Origin: Vampirovibrio chlorellavorus
GTDB taxonomy: Bacteria > Cyanobacteriota > Vampirovibrionia > Vampirovibrionales > Vampirovibrionaceae
Direction: 5' to 3'
Assembly: GCA_001858525.1 (NCBI GenBank)
Contig: LAPX01000007.1
Location: 248,001 to 312,000 of the forward strand
Length of the DNA: 64,000 nucleotides
Positions 1 to 8,230 of the stretch are shown here, piece after piece. Each line of letters begins with the position of its first letter. Position 1 is the stretch's first letter. A program made the translations under genes and the position numbers. The notes beneath the pieces are model-generated. The model did not search any database, was not told the origin of the DNA, and saw only the letters and a program-made list of their open reading frames with translations.

Positions 1-1548
1 TCAGCGGTCGATTTAACCGCCATTGGGGTGGGAGCCATTATTGGGGCGGGCATTTTTGTGCTGACTGGCACCGCTGCCCGGGATGCGGCAGGCCCTGCCA
101 TCATGCTTTCTTATGTGTTTGCGGGTATTACCTGTATTTTGGCGGCCCTGTGCTATACGGAGTTCGCCACCCGCTTGCCCATTTCCGGTTCCGCTTATAG
201 TTATGCCTATGCCAGTGTGGGGGAATTGTTCGCCTGGATTATCGGCTGGGATTTGATTCTGGAATACACCATCGGTTCTTCTACGGTGGCCGTGGGGTGG
301 ACGCATTATCTAAGTGAGTGCTTAAAGGGCTTTGGCCTGACGGTGCCGACCTGGTTGCTGGCCTTGCCGGTTGGACCATTGCAGGTAAATGTGGCTGCTG
401 TTTTGCTGATTGTCGGTTTAACGGGCCTGTTGTGCTTTGGCATTAAGGAATCGGCCCGCTTTAACGCCTTGATGGTGCTGATCAAGCTGGCCGTGGTGCT
501 GTTTGTGATTGTAGCAGGCATTCCCTGGGTGCAACCGGCCAACTGGCATCCGTTTTTCCCCTTTGGGGTGTCTGGGGTCTTTCAGGGGGCCGCCCTGATT
601 TTCTTTGCCTACATTGGCTTCGATGCCGTTTCGACTGCGGCGGAAGAAGTGAAAAATCCGCAGCGAGATTTGCCCATTGGCATTATCGCTTCCCTGTTGA
701 TTTGTACGGTGCTATATGTGGCCGTATCCGCCGTGATTACCGGTATGGTGCCTTTCTCTCAAATTGACGCCGGTGCGCCTTTAGCAGCGGCCTTTGGCAG
801 TGTGGGTAATGCCTTGGCCCAAAAGCTGATTGGTCTGGGGGGCTTTGTGGGCCTGACCACGGTGGTGCTGATTTTACTGATGTCTCAGCCTCGTATTTAT
901 TACGCCATGGCCCGGGATGGTTTGCTGTTTCCCTGGTTCTCCAAAATTCATCCCAAATTCAGAACGCCGGTGAATGCCAGCGTGGTGACTGGCCTGATTG
1001 CGGCAATCATGGCCGCAGCGGTGCCCATGGAGGAATTGCACCATATGGTGAGTATCGGTACCCTGTTTGCCTTTGTGGTGGTCTCTGGCAGCGTGTTAAT
1101 TATGCGCTACAAAACCGAGGAGACACCTCAACACAGTGTAGGGGCCGTCTTACAACTGGCCTTGGGCCTAACGGTATTTTGCTTTGGGCTGGCTCACGAC
1201 TTTAGCAAGCCCGTCCAACTATTTGGACTCTCTTTGACCACACCCGCCTTTTTCTTGCAGCCGGTGGGTCTGTTGGGGCTGTCCTTGGCTCAGGCGCTCA
1301 AAATACTGACAGGTTTACTGATTATGGCCAAGCCTTTATACACCTTGTTTACAGCCAAGCAGGTCAATATCCCCACCGGTTTTAAATGCCCGTGGATGCC
1401 AGTTATCCCGATTTTAGCCATGGCCGGAAATATTTACATGATGGTCAATTTAAATATAGATGCCTGGATTCGGCTGGTGGTCTGGTTAGTGGCTGGTCTG
1501 ATCTTTTACTTTGTGTACGGTCAAAAACGCAGTAAGCTGGCCGAATAA
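1..1548 (+). CDS. APC-family amino acid permease (5' end cut by window)
   Basis: Integral inner-membrane amino acid transporter of the APC superfamily, probably a cationic amino acid transporter (CAT/YhdG-like) working by proton-coupled uptake or exchange. The frame is open to base 1, so the N-terminus lies outside the window; visible residues begin SAVDLTAIGVGAIIGAGIF, which contains the glycine-rich first-helix signature of APC transporters. Roughly a dozen hydrophobic segments follow, with the family's GFDAVSTAAEEVKNPQRDLP loop near residue 200. The C-terminal helices resemble the extra pair seen in CAT proteins. The substrate cannot be told from the sequence. It is followed by a convergent hypothetical gene. 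Confidence 0.9.
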   Translation, partial: SAVDLTAIGVGAIIGAGIFVLTGTAARDAAGPAIMLSYVFAGITCILAALCYTEFATRLPISGSAYSYAYASVGELFAWIIGWDLILEYTIGSSTVAVGWTHYLSECLKGFGLTVPTWLLALPVGPLQVNVAAVLLIVGLTGLLCFGIKESARFNALMVLIKLAVVLFVIVAGIPWVQPANWHPFFPFGVSGVFQGAALIFFAYIGFDAVSTAAEEVKNPQRDLPIGIIASLLICTVLYVAVSAVITGMVPFSQIDAGAPLAAAFGSVGNALAQKLIGLGGFVGLTTVVLILLMSQPRIYYAMARDGLLFPWFSKIHPKFRTPVNASVVTGLIAAIMAAAVPMEELHHMVSIGTLFAFVVVSGSVLIMRYKTEETPQHSVGAVLQLALGLTVFCFGLAHDFSKPVQLFGLSLTTPAFFLQPVGLLGLSLAQALKILTGLLIMAKPLYTLFTAKQVNIPTGFKCPWMPVIPILAMAGNIYMMVNLNIDAWIRLVVWLVAGLIFYFVYGQKRSKLAE

Positions 1549-1605
1549 AAGTAAACGAGCAAATCGCCAAAGGGAAAGCCATTGATGCGCTTGAGAAAAC
1601 CAACC

Positions 1606-2166
1606 TTATACCGTTGGATTGATCGCCTTCTTGCCGGGGCGTTTGGGGCTTCTGTATCCGAGCCAATAATATAAAATGGCGTTGGGAATACCCAGTATTT
1701 CCGCTAACTTTTTGGTTTTCAGATCTGGATTTTCTCTAGCAGCCTGCCGTGCCAACTGGATGACCTTTTTGGGGTAAGGACCTCTTTTTTTATGGTCACG
1801 CAACAGTGGCTCAATTTCTTTTTTAATCTTCTCTAAACTTGGGTAGTCATCCAGAGACTGCTGGCTTGAGGCTTTGGGGAGCCTTAATGTCTTTAATTTG
1901 GGAAATGGTGCTGCTGTAGCTGAAAAGGGGTTATTGGCCTTTTTGACTTGCGGTGTTTCGGGGGGATGACACTTGATAAACTGATCGTTAGCGCCAGAGT
2001 CTGAGGTGTCAATGTCTGGATCAATAAATTCGATGGATTGAGGAACGAGTTGAAGCGCTGGGGGAAGTCCAAAATCGTAAAAAAAGGTGGTGTCACTATC
2101 AGTCGCTGAAAGGCTGATTTTTTGAGGTGTGTTGAAAGAGGGAAGTCCCACTTTGGTCATAAACAT
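1606..2166 (-). CDS. Hypothetical protein with C-terminal HTH-like segment
   Basis: I do not recognise this 186-residue protein. The first 110 residues are polar, proline-rich and probably disordered. The last 60 residues (YPKKVIQLARQAARENPDL then LKTKKLAEILGIPNAILYYW) look like the helix-turn-helix of transposase-type or Myb-like small DNA-binding proteins, ending in a basic KRPGKK tail. That suggests DNA binding, but there is no catalytic domain and no inverted repeat to indicate an insertion sequence. The start is uncertain: ATG at 2166 and ATG at 2160 both lack a clear Shine-Dalgarno site. Confidence 0.55.
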   Translation of the reverse strand: MFMTKVGLPSFNTPQKISLSATDSDTTFFYDFGLPPALQLVPQSIEFIDPDIDTSDSGANDQFIKCHPPETPQVKKANNPFSATAAPFPKLKTLRLPKASSQQSLDDYPSLEKIKKEIEPLLRDHKKRGPYPKKVIQLARQAARENPDLKTKKLAEILGIPNAILYYWLGYRSPKRPGKKAINPTV

Positions 2167-2306
2167 TGTCTAAACGATCCCACAAGAATAGTATGAACTG
2201 CATGTCCAAAGTATCTCATAAAGGCGCTTGAGATTAAGCGGTGAATGCTGGGGTTCATTCAATATTCCGGACAATCGCCCTAAGTTGGGCCACAGGCTTC
2301 CGGCGT

Positions 2307-4124
2307 TCAATCCGGCAAACGGCAAGTGGTCTCAAGCCATGCGCTCTCTTCAGCGGACAGGCTGGAGGCGATTTTTTCCACAATGGCCTGATAGTAACTT
2401 CTGAGCCAATCCAGTTGATCCGGATTCAGCAATGCCCAGTCGATCAACTTGGGGTCAAAAGGAATGTAGGTCAGGCTTTCAAAGCCGTACCAACTTTGGC
2501 CGTTGGCATCTGTTTGCCGAAGCACCGTCAGGTACAGGTTCTCCAGACGAATACCACCCCAGCCGGGTTCATAAAACCCGGGTTCAATGCTGGTAATCAT
2601 CCCCGGCTCCAGGGGCTTGTGGGCCAACTTGTGAATGCCATTGGGACCTTCGTGCACATTCAAAAAGGCGCCCACCCCGTGTCCGGTCCCATGTCCGTAA
2701 TCCAGCCCGTGTTGCCACAAGGTGGCCCGGGTAATGCCGTCCAGTCTGGCCCCATCGGTCCCCTTGGGGAACTGTTGGCTGGCGCAATTGATGTGCGCTT
2801 TTAGCACTTCCGTGTAGCGCAGTTTTTGCCTTGGGGTGGCCGTATCGCCGACCAGCAAGGTGCGGGTGTCATCGGTGGTGCCACCCATAAACTGGCAGCC
2901 GGAATCAATCAGGAACAGTTCGCCTGTCTCCAGTCGCTTGTTGGGGTTGGGGGTGCCGTAATGCACGATGGAGCCGTTGGCCCCTGCCCCTGAAATGGTG
3001 TTGAAGCTGAGGCCGAAAAACCCGTCCTCCTCGGCGTAAAATCGTTCAATGGCTTGCTGAAAGTCCACTTCGGTGACGGTTTCACCCGCTTTGAGCTGAG
3101 CGTCCAGCCAGGCCCAGGCCCGGATTTTTCCCCGGCTGGCCTTGAGGTTGGCCGCTTGCATGCCCGCAATTTCCACCGGATTTTTGACGGCCTTCATCAG
3201 TTCAATGGGATGTTCTCCCTCTTGAATGGCGCCGCCGTTCTCCTGAATGATGTTTAATGTACCGCAAGTGGTGTGCTTGGCATCAATCAGTGCGGTTTTC
3301 TGGGCGCTTAGTGATTTTAGCGTGTCCGTGTAGGCCGTGTAGGGGTGGAGCGTCACCCGTCCTGCAATGCATTGCAAGGCCTCAGGCTCCACGCGAGTGC
3401 TATCCATAAATAGATGGGCCGCATCGGGGGTCACAAGGGCATACGCGGTAAACAGCGGATTGTAGGGAATGTCCTGTCCTCGCCAGTTGAGGAGCCAAGC
3501 CACCTGATCCAGCTTGGTGACGGGCAGTAAATCGGCTTTCAGCGCTTTGAGTTTGCCTTGCACTGCCGTGATCTTCTCCATCGTGCTTTGCCCGGTCAGG
3601 CTATCGGGAAGGGCAAACACCTTGGAACGTATGGCCTTCGGCGCCTCCTGCCACAGCGGATCAATCAGGTTCCCGGCCACCGGAACCAATTCGATGGCCG
3701 TATTTTTAAAGGCTTTTTGAAAACTCTGGAATTGTAGAACCGTCAAGGTAAAAGGATCAAAGCCCAGTTTAAAGACGGCTGCCGCCCCGGCCAATTTTTT
3801 CACGGACTCCGCCACGCTGGGGTGCCCCTCCAGACCCAGTTTGCTGATGTGAATGTGCGCAGTGTCCACTTCATAATCGGCTTGCTCGTAATATCTGGAA
3901 TCGGCGAAGACCCAGGCTTCTGTTTTACCAGTTACAAAATCCCCGGCAGAGCCGGTAAACCCGCTAATCCAGGCCCGGCGCTGCTTGTTATCCGGCAAGT
4001 ACTCGTTAATATGCTCATCCACGGAGGGCACCAAATAGGCATCCAGACCGTGTGCGGCCATGGTTTCCCGCAGGGCCTGTAACTTTGCTTCCGTGCTGTT
4101 CAGCGCTTGGGTTCCTGCGGTCAT
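2307..4124 (-). CDS. Xaa-Pro aminopeptidase, M24B family
   Basis: Cytosolic dinuclear-metal peptidase that removes the N-terminal residue from peptides with proline in second position. At 605 residues it is of the long, XPNPEP1-like type: two creatinase-type N domains (about 1-310), then the pita-bread catalytic domain and a short M24 C-terminal extension. The metal ligands are visible: Asp in LIDSG (about 406), Asp in TDDTRT (about 418), His in GHGTGHGVG (about 481), Glu in SIEPGF (about 513) and Glu in RLENL (about 528). The ATG at 4124 is preceded by GAGAGGA. A TATAAT-like -10 box lies upstream on the minus strand at 4187-4192. It appears to be a single-gene unit. Confidence 0.93.
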   Translation of the reverse strand: MTAGTQALNSTEAKLQALRETMAAHGLDAYLVPSVDEHINEYLPDNKQRRAWISGFTGSAGDFVTGKTEAWVFADSRYYEQADYEVDTAHIHISKLGLEGHPSVAESVKKLAGAAAVFKLGFDPFTLTVLQFQSFQKAFKNTAIELVPVAGNLIDPLWQEAPKAIRSKVFALPDSLTGQSTMEKITAVQGKLKALKADLLPVTKLDQVAWLLNWRGQDIPYNPLFTAYALVTPDAAHLFMDSTRVEPEALQCIAGRVTLHPYTAYTDTLKSLSAQKTALIDAKHTTCGTLNIIQENGGAIQEGEHPIELMKAVKNPVEIAGMQAANLKASRGKIRAWAWLDAQLKAGETVTEVDFQQAIERFYAEEDGFFGLSFNTISGAGANGSIVHYGTPNPNKRLETGELFLIDSGCQFMGGTTDDTRTLLVGDTATPRQKLRYTEVLKAHINCASQQFPKGTDGARLDGITRATLWQHGLDYGHGTGHGVGAFLNVHEGPNGIHKLAHKPLEPGMITSIEPGFYEPGWGGIRLENLYLTVLRQTDANGQSWYGFESLTYIPFDPKLIDWALLNPDQLDWLRSYYQAIVEKIASSLSAEESAWLETTCRLPD

Positions 4125-4284
4125 GTGGGTTTGTCCTCTCTGATGCCGACTTGTTTGTGTCTTGGGCTGCTTGCCCCTTCCTGTACATTATAGTAGTTGT
4201 TGGCGCTTATTGCTGGAGCTGGAATGGGTTTAAGCTGTTTGATCTGTGTAAAACAAACAAAAGTCTTGCCAGCACAGTCTAAAT

Positions 4285-4311
4285 TAAAGTTTTTATCCGT
4301 TGGGTCGATAG
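4285..4311 (+). promoter_or_regulatory. Sigma-28 (FliA)-type promoter of pseudopilin gene 1
   Basis: TAAAGTTT (4285-4292), 11 bases, then GTCGATAG (4304-4311). This matches the flagellar sigma-28 consensus TAAAGTTT-N11-GCCGATAA at all -35 positions and all but two -10 positions. The gene starts 38 bases downstream. The same layout precedes the other three pseudopilin-like genes. Confidence 0.8.
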
Positions 4312-4349
4312 TAAAAAAAGGTGAGTATTAAAGGTTAGGAAAAAACAAA

Positions 4350-4946
4350 ATGGGCCAACGGCAAACATGGGTCAAAGGCTTTACCCTGGCAGAATTGCTG
4401 ATTTCCCTCGCTATTTTGGGCGTGATTGCCACCTTTACCATCCCCAAAATCCTTTCAAGTCAACAAGCTTCTGCCAGTAACGCCAAGGCTAAAGAGGTTG
4501 CCGGAATGTTATCGGCTGCCTATCAACAGGCAAAATACGACGGCATTATATCAAGTGCTACCAAACCTTCTGATATTTTGCCCTATTTGAACTATGCGCA
4601 AAGAGATACCAGTGGCGCTTTAATTGATCATGTTCCTACTTTGAGCTCTGCGGCATGTAACACAACCTACCCTTGTGCGAGGCTCCATAATGGAGGAGTG
4701 TTGTTGTTTGATGATGGTGCCACTTTTGGCGGTACCAGCAATTTACATATTTTGAATATTTATTTTGATCCAGATGGTGTCTACAGCGGGAGTGCGGCCG
4801 ATGGTCCCTCTAAAGCGGTGGAATTTTTTGTTTATTACGATGGATCTATAACCACTCGTGCAAAAATGAAACCTGGCAGCACTTATAGCGTTGGGTTGAT
4901 TTCGGCAATGCCAGCAGCCGATCCTTTATGGTTTAGTTGGCAGTAA
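4350..4946 (+). CDS. Type IV pilin-like/pseudopilin protein 1 (WFSW family)
   Basis: Prepilin-like protein of 198 residues. A 10-residue leader ends in KG and is followed by FTLAELLISLAILGVIATF, the class III prepilin peptidase signal (cleavage G/F, Glu at mature position 5) and hydrophobic spine. The globular part has a Cys pair (CNTTYPC), LHNGGVLLF, FDPDG, a GPSKAVEFF strand and a C-terminal WFSWQ; all recur in the three other pseudopilin-like proteins of the window. It is expected to be inserted in the inner membrane and assembled as a pilin or pseudopilin in a type IV pilus or type II secretion apparatus, whose machinery is not in this window. TTAGGA precedes the ATG at good spacing. Its own sigma-28-type promoter lies upstream, suggesting co-expression with late flagellar genes. 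Confidence 0.88.
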   Translation: MGQRQTWVKGFTLAELLISLAILGVIATFTIPKILSSQQASASNAKAKEVAGMLSAAYQQAKYDGIISSATKPSDILPYLNYAQRDTSGALIDHVPTLSSAACNTTYPCARLHNGGVLLFDDGATFGGTSNLHILNIYFDPDGVYSGSAADGPSKAVEFFVYYDGSITTRAKMKPGSTYSVGLISAMPAADPLWFSWQ

Positions 4947-4975
4947 GGCACTTTAAGCGGGTTTTGGTCATTTTT

Positions 4976-5002
4976 TAAAGTTTTTGGGAATCGGGTCGAT
5001 AC
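4976..5002 (+). promoter_or_regulatory. Sigma-28 (FliA)-type promoter of pseudopilin gene 2
   Basis: TAAAGTTT (4976-4983), exactly 11 bases, then GTCGATAC (4995-5002). The next gene begins 38 bases downstream, the same distance as in the first copy. Having its own promoter 30 bases after the preceding stop suggests the two tandem genes are separate transcription units. Confidence 0.8.
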
Positions 5003-5039
5003 TAAAAAGGTGAATGTGAAAGGCTTGGAATAAGACAAA

Positions 5040-5633
5040 ATGAATCAACGGCAAACATGGCTCAAAGGCTTTACCCTGGCGGAATTACTGATTTCGCTGG
5101 CCATTTTGGGCGTGATTGCCACCTTTACCATTCCTAAAATCCTCACGGCACAGCAAAACTCTCAAAACGTAGCCAAAGCCAAAGAAGCCGCAGCAATGTT
5201 TTCGGCAGCCTTCCAAGCGTATCAACAAGAGCATACCCTTCAAACGAGTTTTACAGCCTATGAATTAACGCCTTACCTGAACTACGTCAGCATTGATACC
5301 AGTAATAGTCAAATTGATGCGCACGTTTCAAATACCTCAAGAACCTGTTCGGCAGCCACCCCCTGTATTCGATTTCATAATGGTGGCGCTATGTGGATTA
5401 ATGCCAGTCAGACTTTTGGCGTGTTGGACGCTTATCATTGTGTAGATTTAGGTTTTGACCCGGATGGGGTTTTAAATGCTGGTTTTGGAGATGGGCCGGG
5501 CAAAGCGATACAGTTTCAACTATACGCGAACGGACAAATAACGACTTTGGGTCAAGTCAAACCTGGCACGATGGACGCTTGGGGGACGTTCCCTCAAAAC
5601 CCTTCTTTTGATCCCTCCTGGTTTAGCTGGTAA
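5040..5633 (+). CDS. Type IV pilin-like/pseudopilin protein 2 (WFSW family)
   Basis: Tandem paralogue (197 residues) of the gene at 4350. It has the same 10-residue leader style, the G/FTLAE cleavage site and an identical hydrophobic spine. The globular domain has diverged but keeps the Cys pair (CSAATPC), RFHNGGAMW, FDPDG, GPGKAIQFQLYANGQITT and the C-terminal DPSWFSW. The near-identical first 30 codons against a divergent remainder suggest strong constraint, or gene conversion, on the signal region. A GGA sits 10 bases before the ATG. The 3' end overlaps the convergent membrane-protein gene by 11 bases. Confidence 0.88.
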   Translation: MNQRQTWLKGFTLAELLISLAILGVIATFTIPKILTAQQNSQNVAKAKEAAAMFSAAFQAYQQEHTLQTSFTAYELTPYLNYVSIDTSNSQIDAHVSNTSRTCSAATPCIRFHNGGAMWINASQTFGVLDAYHCVDLGFDPDGVLNAGFGDGPGKAIQFQLYANGQITTLGQVKPGTMDAWGTFPQNPSFDPSWFSW

Positions 5634-6003
5634 TAAGGCCTTCGCCGGTTTTGCGCTGGCGGATAAGCCGAACCCGTTGCATTGCCAGGTCAAAGAGTCG
5701 CACCAGGCACCCGTAGTAAATTAAATTTAATATCAGGCAAAGCACTAAAATTGGCAGGATTTGCAGGCATAAAACCTGCGGGCCCAGGGCTTTAAGCTGT
5801 AGCAAGGCCATTGAAAACCACTTTAAGTTTCCTGGGAGGGAAGTCAAGTCCTGTAAAAACTGCTGCAAGTCTATCCAGGGACGCAATGCGGTGTTCAGTA
5901 GCCACCAAGTGGGGGAAAGCACGGTTGAAACCACGGTGGCCAGAAGCCACGCCAAAAATGGAACGCCTTGCTTGACCAGATCGGGTGGGGTCGGCTGAAC
6001 CAT
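5623..6003 (-). CDS. Small hypothetical membrane protein
   Basis: Unrecognised protein of about 126 residues. Two strongly hydrophobic stretches (FLAWLLATVVSTVLSP, and the segment following LGPQVLCLQILPILVLCL) indicate at least two membrane helices, with a basic C-terminal tail (RVRLIRQRK). I place the start at 6003 (MVQPTPPD) because GGAG lies 7 bases upstream; the frame stays open to an ATG at 6096. It lies between pseudopilin 2 and flhB on the opposite strand. Its position invites a guess of a role in pilus or flagellar assembly, but nothing in the sequence shows it. Confidence 0.55.
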   Translation of the reverse strand: MVQPTPPDLVKQGVPFLAWLLATVVSTVLSPTWWLLNTALRPWIDLQQFLQDLTSLPGNLKWFSMALLQLKALGPQVLCLQILPILVLCLILNLIYYGCLVRLFDLAMQRVRLIRQRKTGEGLITS

Positions 6004-6236
6004 GAATGCACTCCAAAAGTATTGCGTTCCTATATTGATAATAAAAAAGAAATCAAGGGCGAAAGTGCCTGAATGAACTGTTGTGTAAAGGCCCATTTTT
6101 GGGAAATCCGGGTAAGGCGATTATAATAAAGCAGTTGTAGTCATCCATCGGGAGTGAGGATTGACTGCTCCATCGCACGGGCACCCATGGGACGCTCCGC
6201 TTCGCTTAGTCCCCCGCAACAGAAGGATGTTCGGCC

Positions 6237-7310
6237 TTGGCCGATGAGAATAAACAGTTTGAGGCTTCTGCCCAGAAGCTGAAAAAAGCTAAAGATGAAG
6301 GCCAGGTCTTTAAAAGCAAGGACCTATCCACGGCGGTCTTTCTCATGCTGATGTTTATGATGCTGTTTGGCATGGCCCCCTTCATCTGGAAGGAAATCGC
6401 CACCCTGTTTATTCTGGTGTTTGAGCAAATCCCCAACAAAAGCATTGAAAACATTGGCTGGCAGTACTTAACCCTGATTACCCTGAAAGCGGTGGCCTTT
6501 TTGATTGCCCCGTTTATTCTGGTGGCGGCGCTGCTGGGCATTGCCGGAGATTTTTTCCAGGTGGGGCCTATTTTTGCCACCAAAGCGGTCAGTCCCAAGT
6601 TCGATAAACTTAATCCGGTCAAGGGCTTCCAGAATATTTTTTCTCAACGAACGGTCATCGAGCTGGTCAAGAACATCATCAAGATGCTGGTGCTGGGAGT
6701 GATGGCCTGGATTGTCTTTCAAAAGTATCTGGGACACATGCTGGCCGTGGGCGGCACGGAAAACATCTTCGCTATTCTGGGTCTGTTGGGCGAAGTGCTG
6801 ATGCAGTTTATTTTTTACGCCGGTGGGGCTTTCCTGGCCCTGGGCATGGCCGATTTTCTGTATCAGCGCTGGAAGTTCATGCAGGATCAAAAAATGTCCT
6901 TCAAAGAGGTGAAGGATGAGTTTAAGAACACCGAAGGCGATCCCATGGTCAAACACGCCATCCGACAGCGGCGCATGCAAATGTTGCAGCAAAGTATGTT
7001 GGAGGCGGTTCCTACAGCTGATGTAGTTACAACCAATCCCATACACATCGCTGTCGCCTTAAAGTATAATGCTGATGTAATGGAGGCGCCCAGAGTGGTG
7101 GCCAAAGGCACTGAATTATTTGCGGAACGCATCAAAAAAATAGCGGCCGAAAATGGAGTGCCAGTGGTAGAAAACCCGGTGGTGGCCAGAGCGTTATTTC
7201 GGTTGGTAGAGATTGATCAGGAAATTCCCCCCGATTTATACCAGGCAGTGGCTGAGATTTTAATGTTCGCCTGGCGCACCAAAGGAAAGACGCCTCCCTT
7301 GCAGAATTAA
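6237..7310 (+). CDS. flhB: Flagellar export apparatus protein FlhB
   Basis: Inner-membrane component of the flagellar type III export gate that switches substrate class after autocleavage. Length (357) matches FlhB. Order: a short basic N-terminus (FEASAQKLKKAKDEGQ), four hydrophobic segments (about 30-60, 80-105, 135-160, 180-205), then the cytoplasmic domain. The cleavage site reads NPIH at residues 267-270 instead of the usual NPTH; the Asn-Pro scissile pair is kept. Start is TTG at 6237, with AGAAGGA nine bases upstream; the nearby ATG at 6227 stops after a few codons. A type III secretion SctU homologue is possible, but the following FliA-type gene favours FlhB. The sigma gene begins 29 bases downstream, so the two are probably co-transcribed. 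Confidence 0.9.
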   Translation: MADENKQFEASAQKLKKAKDEGQVFKSKDLSTAVFLMLMFMMLFGMAPFIWKEIATLFILVFEQIPNKSIENIGWQYLTLITLKAVAFLIAPFILVAALLGIAGDFFQVGPIFATKAVSPKFDKLNPVKGFQNIFSQRTVIELVKNIIKMLVLGVMAWIVFQKYLGHMLAVGGTENIFAILGLLGEVLMQFIFYAGGAFLALGMADFLYQRWKFMQDQKMSFKEVKDEFKNTEGDPMVKHAIRQRRMQMLQQSMLEAVPTADVVTTNPIHIAVALKYNADVMEAPRVVAKGTELFAERIKKIAAENGVPVVENPVVARALFRLVEIDQEIPPDLYQAVAEILMFAWRTKGKTPPLQN

Positions 7311-7339
7311 GGTACCCGAAATGGTTGGACTGAGCTGAC

Positions 7340-8044
7340 GTGTCATCATCACCCAAAAAAGTACCCGGCAAAGTGAACATTACCCAGTTTCTACCATTGG
7401 TGGAGCGGGTGGCCAAGGTGGAGTACCGCCGTATCCCCTCGCACATGGTGGATTACGAAGAATTGGTGAGCATTGGGGCCATTGCCATTCAGGCATTGCT
7501 CAAAAATAAAACGGCCGAAGAGGTGGAAAAACTGAACACCTCTTATATGGCCACCGCCACCCGGTGGGCCATTCGGAATGAATTGCGCTCCCGCTACAAG
7601 TGGTACACCCTGAAACATGCCAAAACGGATGAAGAACAAGAGGGCGCACCGGCCTCTACAGAAGGCGGCCACGCGCCTCATGGGGCCACGGCCAACAACC
7701 CGTCTCAGGAAAACGTGCGGGAAGCCATTTACGAGACCATTCTATCCATTGAAGGCATTCAGGAAGGCCAAGATGGCGACACCTCTTACGATTTTATCAG
7801 CGATGGGTCGGCCACCCCGGAAGAAAGCCTGGAAATCGTCGAGTTGGGGCGTGCCATTAAACGGGCCATTGAAAGTTTACCCCCCAAAGACCGCACCATT
7901 ATGGAATATCGCTTTTACCGCAATATGCAGGTGAAAGATATTGCCGCCATGGTGGGCTTGTCCAGTTCCCGCATTACCCGTATTGTGCAGGCTTCGCTGA
8001 ATCAGGTTCGGGAATACCTGCGGGAAAACAATCATCTGGACTAG
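7340..8044 (+). CDS. fliA: RNA polymerase sigma factor, FliA/WhiG-like (sigma-28)
   Basis: Alternative sigma factor of 234 residues that lacks region 1.1. Region 2: FLPLVERVAKVEYRRIP, then YEELVSIGAIAIQALL and ATRWAIRNELRSRYKW, whose LRSR-W matches the DELRSRDW segment of FliA. A polar, variable region 3 follows (about 95-150), then region 4 with LPPKDRTIMEYRFY and the recognition helix GLSSSRITRIVQASL. Family assignment is from these resemblances; SigB-type factors are the main alternative. GTG start at 7340, with only weak Shine-Dalgarno support. It lies 29 bases behind flhB. Four promoters in this window match the sigma-28 consensus and all drive pseudopilin genes, so this protein is their probable activator. 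Confidence 0.82.
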   Translation: MSSSPKKVPGKVNITQFLPLVERVAKVEYRRIPSHMVDYEELVSIGAIAIQALLKNKTAEEVEKLNTSYMATATRWAIRNELRSRYKWYTLKHAKTDEEQEGAPASTEGGHAPHGATANNPSQENVREAIYETILSIEGIQEGQDGDTSYDFISDGSATPEESLEIVELGRAIKRAIESLPPKDRTIMEYRFYRNMQVKDIAAMVGLSSSRITRIVQASLNQVREYLRENNHLD

Positions 8045-8230
8045 TGAGGCTTCAGGCAAAGTCTTGGCGGGATCGTTGGCGGTCAGGCGCTTGATGGGCT
8101 TGTAGCACGGAACTTTTTCCCGCGCCAGTCATCATCTTTTCAATCATCAATAGGACAAAAGGGGTTCGATTCCGAGCCACTTTCTGTATAATGATGGCTA
8201 TCCGTCAGTTGAAAAAGTTTTCTGATTTGC

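Noticed and set aside
1606-2166. Insertion sequence (HTH resembling transposase OrfA)
   Set aside because: No transposase catalytic gene, terminal inverted repeats or target duplication around it.
6468-7046. 192-codon frame antisense to flhB
   Set aside because: It lies fully inside flhB; the protein is His/Gln-rich, low-complexity shadow sequence with no motif.
8158-8178. GGGGTTCGATTCC, resembling a tRNA T-loop
   Set aside because: The flanking bases do not form a T stem and no acceptor, D or anticodon arms could be found.
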